64,000 nucleotides of DNA from Planosporangium spinosum. GTDB taxonomy: Bacteria > Actinomycetota > Actinomycetes > Mycobacteriales > Micromonosporaceae. Where the stretch lies: contig NZ_JBLYUB010000010.1 in the NCBI RefSeq assembly GCF_049999945.1, positions 149,056-213,055 on the forward strand. Reading direction: 5' to 3'. Every line of letters starts with the position of its first letter. Positions within the stretch are counted from its first letter, which is position 1. The notes under the pieces were generated by a model. The model was not told the origin of the DNA. It did no database searches and saw only the letters and a list, made by a program, of their open reading frames with translations. Made by a program: the position numbers and the translations under genes. Shown piece by piece: positions 47,459-55,419 of this stretch.

Positions 47459-48679
47459 TCAGGCGGCCGGGGGCTCGCCGTGACGGTCGTCGTGGCGGGC
47501 TTCTTCGCGGCGCAGGTCGGCCAGCAGCGACGCGTACTCGCTGTCGACCAGTTCCGGCGCCTGTAGCTGCCGGGGCGTCACCTCGATCTGGCCGGGCGCC
47601 GCCAGCTCCTCGGACGACACGCCCAGCTCGCCCAGGCGCCGCGCGCTGACCAGTACTCGCGCCTCCAGCGACCCGACCGCCTTGTTGTACGCGGTGACGG
47701 CGCTCCCCAGCGAGGTACCGACCTTCGCGAGGTGGTCGCCCATCGTCGACAGCCGGGCGTACAGCTCCTTGCCGAGGGTGTGCACGGCGAGCGCGTTGCG
47801 CGCCAGCGACTCCTGGCGCCACGCGTACGCGATCGTGCGCAGCAGCGCGACCAGCGTCGCCGGGGTGGCCAGGACGACGTTGCGGGCGAACGCGTGCTCC
47901 AGCAGCGCCGGGTCGCGTTGCAGCGCGGCGTCCAGGAACGGGTCGGCCGGCATGAACAGCACCACGAACTCGGGCGTCGGCTCGAACGCCGACCAGTACG
48001 ACTTGGCGGACAGGGCGTCGACGTGCGCCCGTACGTGTTTGGCGTGCGCGGCGAGGTGGGTGTTCCGGGTGGCCTCGTCGCGCGCCTCCATCGCCGACAG
48101 GTACGCATCGAACGGCGCCTTGGCGTCGACCACCACCTGGCGGCCACCGTGCAGGCGGACCACCAGGTCGGGCCGGATCCCACGGCTGTCGGTGGCCGCC
48201 GACACCTGCTCGGAGAAGTCGCAGTGCTCCAGCATCCCGGCCGCCTCGACGATGCGGCGCAGCTGGTGCTCGCCCCAGCGGCCGCGTACCTGCGGCGCCC
48301 GCAGCGCCGCCACCAGCTGCCGGGTCTCGGTCCGCAGCTCACCCGAGACCTCGGACATGCCGCGCACCTGCTCGCGCAGCGCTTCGTACGCGCCGACCCG
48401 TTCGCGCTCCAGTTCGGCGACGCGCTGCTCGTACCGGAGCAGGGCCTCCCGCAGCGGTGCGACGGCGTCCGCGACCGCGTCCTGGGTCTGCGCGCTGGCC
48501 TCGTAGCTGAGCGCGCGCAGCGACTGCTCGAGCCGCGCCTCGCCCTCCCGGGTGGCCTTCAGCGTGGCGTCGAGCCGTGCGATGTCGGCGGCCGACCGGG
48601 AACGTGCCACCAGCCAGCCGAGTGCCGTACCGACGAGGAGACCGACGAGAAGAAGGAGAAGCGCCACGATCGACAGCAT
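47459..48679 (-). CDS. rmuC: DNA recombination protein RmuC
   Basis: 406 residues. An N-terminal membrane helix (LLLLLVGLLVGTALGWLVA) is followed by a long coiled coil (about 25-110) and the RmuC nuclease-like domain: QVRGRWGEHQLRRIVEAAGM, RPDLVVRLHGGRQVVVDAKAP, EFVVLFMPADPFLDAAL and VLATPATLVALLRTIAYAWR. RmuC is thought to limit inverted-repeat-induced rearrangements, noteworthy in a region so rich in inverted repeats. ATG 48679 is the natural start. Confidence 0.93.
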   Translation of the reverse strand: MLSIVALLLLLVGLLVGTALGWLVARSRSAADIARLDATLKATREGEARLEQSLRALSYEASAQTQDAVADAVAPLREALLRYEQRVAELERERVGAYEALREQVRGMSEVSGELRTETRQLVAALRAPQVRGRWGEHQLRRIVEAAGMLEHCDFSEQVSAATDSRGIRPDLVVRLHGGRQVVVDAKAPFDAYLSAMEARDEATRNTHLAAHAKHVRAHVDALSAKSYWSAFEPTPEFVVLFMPADPFLDAALQRDPALLEHAFARNVVLATPATLVALLRTIAYAWRQESLARNALAVHTLGKELYARLSTMGDHLAKVGTSLGSAVTAYNKAVGSLEARVLVSARRLGELGVSSEELAAPGQIEVTPRQLQAPELVDSEYASLLADLRREEARHDDRHGEPPAA

Positions 48680-48721
48680 GCCGCAGTCGGGTGCGAGACG
48701 CGTGTAGGTACCGTCTTAATT

Positions 48722-49507
48722 ATGGGTTGGGTCCTGTTCGGGTTGCTCATCCTCGGCTTAGTGGGGGTCCTCGTGGTTTTCTCGTTCTTCGGGCGCAAGC
48801 GGCGGGCGCAGGAGCTCGCGGACGCGCGGGAGGAGGCCTTGCGCTGGTACGAGCGGCTCGGCGGCCAGATCATGAACCTGTCCGGCGGCGACGACCCGGC
48901 GGTGAGGCAGGCCCTGGTCGACGCCGGGGAGCGCTACAACGCCGCCGGCGCCCAGCTCGACCGGGCCACCACCACCAAGCAGTACGAGTTGGCGCGCGAG
49001 ACGGCCCTCGAAGGGCTGTCCTACGTGCGGGCGGCCCGCACCGCGATGGGGATCGACCCGGGACCGGAGCTTCCGCCGCTGGCCGGCCAGCGCGCGGCCG
49101 GCGCGCTCACCAAGGAGCGCGAGGTCGACGTGCAGGGCCAGCACATCAAGGCCGGGCCGCGACCGGGCCACGACACGCCGTACTACTACCCGGGCGGCAT
49201 GGTGGGTGGCCGTCCCGTACCGGCAGGCTGGTACTCCCAGCCGCTGTGGAAGACCGCGCTGGTCGCCGGTGCCGGCGCTGTCGGCACCATGTTGCTCTTC
49301 GATGCGCTGTTCAGCCCGTCGTGGGCCGACCCCGGCTACGACGCCGGCTTCACGCAGGGGCTGGAGTACGCCGACCAGCACGGCTGGGACCCCGGCGGGG
49401 ACGGTGGATACGACGCCGCGGGCGACTTTGGCGGTGACTGGGGCGGCGGCGACTTCGGCGGTGACTGGGGCGGCGGCGACTTCGGTGACTTCGGCGGCGA
49501 CTTCTGA
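48722..49507 (+). CDS. Membrane protein with Gly/Asp-rich C-terminal repeats
   Basis: 261 residues. An N-terminal membrane helix (FGLLILGLVGVLVVFSFFG) precedes a soluble helical domain (about 25-110, ALRWYERLGGQIMNLSGGDD), then a second hydrophobic helix (ALVAGAGAVGTMLLFDALF, about 180-198). The C-terminus is built of the repeated motif GDWGGGDFGG, encoded by near-identical DNA. I do not recognise a named family. TACCGT lies seven bases before ATG 48722, so a leaderless start is likely. Divergent from rmuC. Confidence 0.75.
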   Translation: MGWVLFGLLILGLVGVLVVFSFFGRKRRAQELADAREEALRWYERLGGQIMNLSGGDDPAVRQALVDAGERYNAAGAQLDRATTTKQYELARETALEGLSYVRAARTAMGIDPGPELPPLAGQRAAGALTKEREVDVQGQHIKAGPRPGHDTPYYYPGGMVGGRPVPAGWYSQPLWKTALVAGAGAVGTMLLFDALFSPSWADPGYDAGFTQGLEYADQHGWDPGGDGGYDAAGDFGGDWGGGDFGGDWGGGDFGDFGGDF

Positions 49508-49595
49508 CGCCGGTCGACTGACCCGATGGCCCGGTTGTCCACAGCCGGAAAACGGTCGTTGTGCGCCGAGCGCGGGTGGCGCACAGTCGGTTGTC

Positions 49596-50318
49596 GTGGT
49601 CACCGTGTCGTGGCAGCCGGAGCTGGCGTGGTCGCCGAACCCGGCGGCGCCGTCGGGTGAACTGTCGCCGGAGTCAGGTGAACTGTCGCCGGAGCTGGCG
49701 GGCGCCGTCCTGGCGGCGCAGGAGGGCATCGTCCACCGCGATCAACTTGTCGTTCTCGGTGTCCCGCGGGCCACTCTGCGGAGTTGGCTGCGGACCGGCC
49801 GCTGGGACGAGGTGCTCCCGTCGGTGTACGCGTCGTTCCGCGGCCCGCTCGACCACCGGCAGCGCCTGCTCGCCGGGTGCCTGTACGCCGGCCGCGGGGC
49901 GGTGCTCACCGGCCGGGCGGCGCTGCGGTGGCACGGCGTGCGTCACCTGCCCCACGACCCGTTCGTGCGGGTACTCGTCCCGCATGAACGGCAGGTACGG
50001 TCGGCCGCGTTCGTCCGGGTGCACCGCACCCGCCGGCCGGTCGTGCCGGTCCCGTACGCCCGGCCGGTCGTGCCGGTCCCGTACCTGAGGCTCGCGGTGC
50101 CGGTCCCGGTCTGCCCGCTCGACCGGGCCGTGGCGGACGCCGGCCGGTGGTGCCGCGACCTGAGCGAGCTGCGGGCGCTGGTCGCGGAGGTGGTCGACGG
50201 CGGTCGAGTCACGGTCGAGATGCTGCGCCGGGAACTGGACGACGGGCCGAGCGCGGGGAGTGCCCTGCTGCGGCTGGCACTGACCGAGGTGGCGCCAGGA
50301 CGCGGCGGGACGGCGTTA
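49596..50318 (+). pseudogene. AbiEi-type antitoxin-domain protein gene, 3'-truncated
   Basis: GTG 49596 opens a frame with the AbiEi-like winged helix: LAAQEGIVHRDQLVVLGVPR, WLRTGRWDEVLPSVYASF and GRAALRWHGVRHLP, then a middle domain with CPLDRAVADAG and LRALVAEVVDGGRV. Related proteins are about 300 residues with a DUF559-like nuclease tail. Here recognisable sequence stops near 50310 (RLALTEVAPG) and the frame simply runs on antisense through the GtrA gene to 50915. So the C-terminal domain is lost and the gene is probably broken. No AbiEii toxin partner is present. Confidence 0.7.
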
Positions 50319-50885
50319 TTACGCGGCGTCGACCCGATCGTCGGCGCCGCTACGGGCCGGAGCCGGAGCCGGGGCCAGACGGTTCGCGCGGTCCGGCCGG
50401 ACGTTCTCGTGCGGGAACACCCACCGGCGGAACGCCCACAGGCGGAACACCATGCCGAGCAGCGTGCCCACGATCATGCCGGAGAAGAAGTCGGCCACCT
50501 CTTGGGCGGGGCGCGAGATGGTCGGTACCTGGAGGTGGAACACGTACCGCGACATCAGCAGCGGCAGCACGGTCAGCCCGACGGCGACCAGGCTGACCAG
50601 GAAGAACAGCGTGGCTTCGTGGTGACGGCGACGACCACCCCGGGTACGGAACGACCATTCGCGGTTGAGGACGTAGGACAGTGCCGCGCCCAGGACCGTC
50701 GCGATGGTCAGTGCGGTGGCTGGCCGGGTGGTGAGGACCGTGAGTTTCAACGAGTAGTTGACCACGGCGGTGAACAGGTAACAGGTGCCGCCGACCAGGA
50801 GAAACTTGACGACCTCCCGACGCTCGATCAGTGCCGTGCGAAGTGGGCGCGGCACCAGGGTCAGCAAGCGATCGGTCAGAGACAC
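50319..50885 (-). CDS. GtrA family membrane protein (second copy)
   Basis: 188 residues, four membrane helices: VVKFLLVGGTCYLFTAVVNY, ALTIATVLGAALSYVLNREW, LFFLVSLVAVGLTVLPLLM and the last ending GMVFRLWAFRRWVF. Only distantly similar to the GtrA at 28901. It may help translocate a lipid-linked sugar; no glycosyltransferase partner is adjacent. The GTG at 50885 is seven bases after TATAGT, pointing to a leaderless transcript. The start codon and the -10 both lie inside the hairpin that ends valS. Confidence 0.88.
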   Translation of the reverse strand: MSLTDRLLTLVPRPLRTALIERREVVKFLLVGGTCYLFTAVVNYSLKLTVLTTRPATALTIATVLGAALSYVLNREWSFRTRGGRRRHHEATLFFLVSLVAVGLTVLPLLMSRYVFHLQVPTISRPAQEVADFFSGMIVGTLLGMVFRLWAFRRWVFPHENVRPDRANRLAPAPAPARSGADDRVDAA

Positions 50886-50918
50886 GGGACGGACTATACC
50901 GTCCGGTGTCTCTGACCG
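50873..50918 (-). terminator. valS terminator hairpin enclosing the GtrA promoter and start codon
   Basis: Arms 50873-50892 and 50899-50918 are complementary over 20 bp with one mismatch. The six-base loop is exactly ACTATA, whose complement TATAGT is the GtrA -10. The GtrA GTG (50885-50883) is in the left arm. It lies 43 bases beyond the valS stop. Confidence 0.8.
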
Positions 50919-50960
50919 GGGGACGGCCGGTAGCCATCCCCCGGTCCCGCCCTCTGCCGG

Positions 50961-53483
50961 TCAGAACGCGCAGGCGACCACGAGCGATTCGGTCCGCCCG
51001 GGTAGGACGTCGACCCGGTCGATCGCGCCGGCCGCGCGCAGGTCCTCCTCGGCGAGCGCCAGCAGTTCCAGGTCGCCCGCCGGCCCGCGCACCTCGGCCA
51101 GGGGCACCGCCGTCTTCATCGACACCTGTCGGTCGGATTTGGCCCGGCGCACCTGGTGCAGCGCCTCACTGGTGACGGCGAGCACGGTGCGGTCACCGAC
51201 CGCACCGGCCAGTTCCCGTACCGACGGCCACGGCGCCAGGTGCACCGAGCCGTACCGCCACCAGGACCAGACCTCCTCCGTCACGTACGGCAGGACCGGC
51301 GCGAACAGGCGCAACTGCACCGACAGCGCCAGTGCCAGCGCGGCCCGCGCCGACGGTGACCCGCCGTAGGCGCGGATTTTCACCAGTTCGATGTAGTCGT
51401 CGCAGAACATCCAGAAGAAGCGCTCGACGGCGGTCAGGGCCGCGGTGTGGTCGTACCCGTCGAGGGCGGCCGTGGTGTCGTCCACTGTGGCCGCGAGCGC
51501 GGCGAGCAGCGAGCGGTCCAGCGGCTCGGTCACCGCCACGACACCGGCCCGGAGCGCCTCGGCCGCCCCGAGACCGAGCACGAACCGCGACGCGTTGAGC
51601 AGCTTCGTCGCCAGCCGTCGGCCGATGCGCAACTGGGCGGGGTCGAACGTGAGGTCGGTGCCGGGCCGGCCGTTGGCAGCCCAGTACCGCACCGCGTCCG
51701 AGCCGTACCGCTCCAGCGTCTCGTTCGCAGGGTCGGCCCCGGACGTCTTCGACATCTTCTTGCGGTCGGGGTCGAGGATCCAGCCGGAGACCACCGCCGT
51801 GCGCCAGGGCAGCGCCCCGGCCTCCAGGTGCGAGCGCACCACGGTGGAGAACAGCCAGGTACGGATGATCTCGTGTGCCTGCGGCCGGTGGTCGAACGGG
51901 AACACCCTCTGGTACAGGTCCGGATCCCGCTCCCAGCCCCCGGCGATCTGCGGGGTCAGCGACGAGGTGGCCCAGGTGTCCATGACGTCCGGGTCGGCCA
52001 CGAACCCGCCGGGCCGGCCGCGCTGCCACTCCTCGTACCCCTCGGGCGGCTCGGACGCCGGATCGACGGGTAGCCGCCACTCCGGTGGGGTGAGCGGGCT
52101 GCCGTAGCCGACCGACCCGTCGGCGCGCACCGGGTACCACACCGGGATCGGTACCCCGAAGAAGCGCTGCCGGCTGATCAGCCAGTCCCCGGTCAGGCCG
52201 CGCACCCAGTGGTCGTACCGGTGGCGCATGTGCTCGGGCACCCAGCGCAGTTCCTCGCCGCGCTCCAGCAGCTTCTCCCGCAGGTCGGGGTCGCGGCCAC
52301 CGTTGCTGATGTACCACTGGCGTGACGTCACGATCTCCAGCGGCAGCTCGCCCTTCTCGTAGAACTTCACCGGATGGGTGACCAGGACCGGCTCGCCGAC
52401 CAGGTCGCCCCGCTCGGCGAGCAGCTCCACGGTCCGCCGCCGGGCCTGGGTCACCGGGCGGCCCGCGACCTCGGCGTACGGCTGCTCCGGCACGCCCGGT
52501 GGCGGGTCGGCCAGCAGCCGCCCGTCCCGGCCGATCACGGCACGGGTGTCCAGTTTCAGGTCACGCCACCAGGCCACGTCGGTCACGTCGCCGAACGTGC
52601 AGACCATCGCGATACCCGTACCCTTGCCGGGGTCGGCGAGCGGGTGGGCGTGCACCGTGACCGCCACGCCGTACAGCGGAGTGTGGACGGTCCGCCCGAC
52701 CAGGGCGGCGTACCGGGCGTCGTCGGGGTGGCAGACCAGCGCCACGCAGGCCGGCAGCAGCTCCGGCCGGGTGGTGTCGACGAGCACGTCGGCGCCGTCG
52801 GGGCCGCGGAAGCGCAGCCGGTGCATGGCGCCCGGCCGTTCCCGGTCCTCCAGCTCGGCCTGGGCCACCGCGGTGGAGTAGGTCACGTCCCACAGCGTCG
52901 GCGCCTCGGCCAGGTACGCCTCGCCGCGGGCGAGATTGCGCAGGAAGGCCCGCTGACCGGCCACCCGGGCGTTGTGGCCGATCGTTGTGTACTGGTACGA
53001 CCAGTCGACTGACAGGCCGAGCCGGCGCCACATCCGCTCGTACGCCTTCTCGTCCTCGGCCGTCAGGCGCTCGCACAGCTCGATGAAGTTGCGCCGTGAG
53101 ATCGGCGTCCACCCGCCGGTCGGGGTGAAGTCCGGGTCGTACGGCAGCGACGGGTCGCAGCGGACCTTGAAGTGGTTCTGCACCCGCCGCTCGGTGGGCA
53201 GCCCGTTGTCGTCCCAGCCCATCGGGTAGAACACCGCCTTGCCGCGCATGCGCTGGAAGCGGGCCACGATGTCGGTGTGGGTGTACGAGAACAGGTGCCC
53301 CATGTGCAGGGCGCCGGATACGGTCGGCGGAGGGGTGTCGATCGCGTATACGCCCGCCCGGTTCCTCGACCGGTCGAACGCGTACGTGCCCTCCTCCTGC
53401 CAGTGCCGCGACCACTTCTCCTCGATGCCGTCCAACTGGGGACGGTCGGGGACGCGGTGCGCGGTGTGCTCCGTATCCGTCAT
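50961..53483 (-). CDS. valS: Valyl-tRNA synthetase, archaeal-type
   Basis: 840 residues. Class I motifs: DTPPPTVSGALHMGHLFSYT (HIGH region, about 50) and DRKKMSKTSGADP (KMSKS, about 600), with the editing insert between. FYPMGWDDNGLPTERRVQNH replaces the bacterial W-x-P-G-T-D-H-A-G-I-A-T-Q block, which is the mark of the archaeal-like ValRS branch. The C-terminal coiled-coil arm of the bacterial enzyme is absent, consistent with that branch. Charges tRNA-Val. If this is the only ValRS of the genome, it was acquired by replacement; a second bacterial-type enzyme elsewhere is possible. ATG 53483. Confidence 0.93.
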   Translation of the reverse strand: MTDTEHTAHRVPDRPQLDGIEEKWSRHWQEEGTYAFDRSRNRAGVYAIDTPPPTVSGALHMGHLFSYTHTDIVARFQRMRGKAVFYPMGWDDNGLPTERRVQNHFKVRCDPSLPYDPDFTPTGGWTPISRRNFIELCERLTAEDEKAYERMWRRLGLSVDWSYQYTTIGHNARVAGQRAFLRNLARGEAYLAEAPTLWDVTYSTAVAQAELEDRERPGAMHRLRFRGPDGADVLVDTTRPELLPACVALVCHPDDARYAALVGRTVHTPLYGVAVTVHAHPLADPGKGTGIAMVCTFGDVTDVAWWRDLKLDTRAVIGRDGRLLADPPPGVPEQPYAEVAGRPVTQARRRTVELLAERGDLVGEPVLVTHPVKFYEKGELPLEIVTSRQWYISNGGRDPDLREKLLERGEELRWVPEHMRHRYDHWVRGLTGDWLISRQRFFGVPIPVWYPVRADGSVGYGSPLTPPEWRLPVDPASEPPEGYEEWQRGRPGGFVADPDVMDTWATSSLTPQIAGGWERDPDLYQRVFPFDHRPQAHEIIRTWLFSTVVRSHLEAGALPWRTAVVSGWILDPDRKKMSKTSGADPANETLERYGSDAVRYWAANGRPGTDLTFDPAQLRIGRRLATKLLNASRFVLGLGAAEALRAGVVAVTEPLDRSLLAALAATVDDTTAALDGYDHTAALTAVERFFWMFCDDYIELVKIRAYGGSPSARAALALALSVQLRLFAPVLPYVTEEVWSWWRYGSVHLAPWPSVRELAGAVGDRTVLAVTSEALHQVRRAKSDRQVSMKTAVPLAEVRGPAGDLELLALAEEDLRAAGAIDRVDVLPGRTESLVVACAF

Positions 53484-53559
53484 GCGCAGATGGTAGTGAC
53501 GGCAGGTGGGCCGCGCCGACCGGTTTTTCCGGCGACCGGCCGGCGCGGGTGTGGTCGGG

Positions 53560-55419
53560 TCAGACGAGGCTGTCGCGCCACTGCTGGTGCAGCGTCGCGT
53601 ACCGCCCGCCGCCGGCCACCAGCACGGTCGGTGGGCCGTCCTCGACGACCCGGCCGGCGTCCAGCACGAGCACCCGGTCGGCGATCTCCACGGTGGACAG
53701 CCGGTGGGCGATCACGATCGCGGTCCGGTCGGCGAGGATCGTCCGCAGCGCCCGCTGGACCAGCCGTTCCGACGGGATGTCCAGCGACGACGTGGCCTCG
53801 TCGAGGATCAGGACCGCCGGGTCGGCGAGGAACGCCCGGGCGAACGCGACGAGCTGGCGCTGCCCGGCCGACAGCCGGCCGCCGCGCTTGCGCACGTCCG
53901 TGTCGTACCCGTCGGGGAGCGCCCGGACGAACCCGTCTGCGCCGATCGCGCGTGCGGCCGCCTCGATCTCGGCCCGGCTCGCGCCGGGGCGGCCGAACCC
54001 GATGTTGTCGGCGATGGTGCCCGAGAACAGGAAGTTCTCCTGGGTGACCATGACGACGGCGCGGCGCAGGTCGGCGTCGCTGATGTCGCGCAGGTCGACG
54101 CCGTCGAGCGTGACCGCGCCGGAGTCCGGGTCGTAGAAGCGCGAGACCAGCTTCGCGATCGTGGACTTGCCGGCGCCGGTGGCGCCGACGACGGCGACCG
54201 TCTGGGCGGCCGGGATGTGCAGGTCCAGCTCCGGCAGCACGGTACGGTCACCGCGGTAGGCGAACCGTACCCGGTCCAGCCGCAGGTCACCGCGGGCCGC
54301 CGGCAGCGGCACCGGACGCGCCGGCTCCGGTACCGACGGCGGTTCGTCGAGTACCCCGGCGAGCTTCTCCAGGGCGGCGGTCGCCGACTGCAGCGAGTTG
54401 TAGAACTGGCTCAGCTCCTGCATCGGTTCGAAGAAGCGGCGCAGGTACAGCAGGAACGCGGCGAGCACGCCGACCTCGGCCTGCCCGTGCAGTACCCGGT
54501 ACCCGCCGTAGGTGAGCACGACCGCGATGGTGACGTTGCCGACCAGCTTGATGCCGGGGGAGTAGATCGCGATCAGCCGGTTCGCCTTCAGGTTGGCCGC
54601 CCGGTAGTCGTCGTTGACCGCGTCGAAGATCTCCTGGTTGCGGGACTCGCGCCGGAACGCGTGCACCGCGCGCATGCCGCCCATCGACTCGACGAAGTGG
54701 ACGATCACCAGGGCGACGGTCTCCCGGGTGCGCCGGTACGCCCGCGCCGAGGCCCGCTGGAACCAGCGCGACAGCGCCAGCAGGAACGGGAACGACGCCA
54801 GCGTGACCAGGGCCATCGGCCAGTCGAGCCAGAGCAGGATCGCGGCGACCGAGACCACCGACAGGCCGGCGAGGACCAGGTCCTCGATGCCGCCGTCGAG
54901 CAGTTCGCCGATGGAGTCCATGTCGCTGGTCAACCGGGCCACCACCCGGCCGGACGTGTACCGCTCGTGGAACCCGACGGAGAGGCGTTGGAAATGGTCG
55001 TACACCCGGCGCCGCAGGTCGAGCAGGATCGCCTGGCCGATCCGCCCGGACAGGGCGAGGAAGCCGCGCTTGGTGACGTACTCGGTCGCCGCGGCGGCGG
55101 CGAACGCCACCGCGACGGCGACCAGCACGCCTGCGTCGTGACGACCGCCGGTCAGCGGCGGGATGCCCCGGTCGATGCCGAGCTTGACCAGGTACGGACC
55201 GGCCATCGAGGCGGCGTTCTGGAGCAGCAGCAGCGCCACGGCGAACCACAGCGCCCGGCGGTGCGGGCGCAGCAGCGAGCCGAGCAGTCGGCGGCTGCTG
55301 GCCCGCAGCCGTACCACCGACGCGGAGTCGGACGACTCCGCCGCGGTGCGCTCGGCGTCCTCGTCGGGCGCGACCCCGCGCCACTGGCTGACGTCGACCG
55401 ACCCGGGCTGTGCGGTCAC
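53560..55419 (-). CDS. ABC exporter half-transporter with canonical ATPase site
   Basis: 619 residues. Six membrane helices (about 50-330) are followed by an NBD: Walker A VVGATGAGKSTIAKL (about 407), signature RLSAGQRQLVAFAR (about 508) with Ala for Gly, Walker B VLILDEATSSLD with catalytic Glu, and H-loop IAHRLSTVE. It pairs with the upstream half-transporter, whose own Walker B lacks the Glu. GTG 55419 overlaps that gene's stop as GTGA. The heterodimer should export a hydrophobic compound or lipid; the substrate is unknown. Confidence 0.92.
   Translation of the reverse strand: MTAQPGSVDVSQWRGVAPDEDAERTAAESSDSASVVRLRASSRRLLGSLLRPHRRALWFAVALLLLQNAASMAGPYLVKLGIDRGIPPLTGGRHDAGVLVAVAVAFAAAAATEYVTKRGFLALSGRIGQAILLDLRRRVYDHFQRLSVGFHERYTSGRVVARLTSDMDSIGELLDGGIEDLVLAGLSVVSVAAILLWLDWPMALVTLASFPFLLALSRWFQRASARAYRRTRETVALVIVHFVESMGGMRAVHAFRRESRNQEIFDAVNDDYRAANLKANRLIAIYSPGIKLVGNVTIAVVLTYGGYRVLHGQAEVGVLAAFLLYLRRFFEPMQELSQFYNSLQSATAALEKLAGVLDEPPSVPEPARPVPLPAARGDLRLDRVRFAYRGDRTVLPELDLHIPAAQTVAVVGATGAGKSTIAKLVSRFYDPDSGAVTLDGVDLRDISDADLRRAVVMVTQENFLFSGTIADNIGFGRPGASRAEIEAAARAIGADGFVRALPDGYDTDVRKRGGRLSAGQRQLVAFARAFLADPAVLILDEATSSLDIPSERLVQRALRTILADRTAIVIAHRLSTVEIADRVLVLDAGRVVEDGPPTVLVAGGGRYATLHQQWRDSLV

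Noticed and set aside
49206..50915. A 569-residue protein in one open frame
   Set aside because: High GC keeps frames open. The first part overlaps the 48722 gene and the last part is antisense to GtrA; only 49596 to about 50310 carries family sequence.
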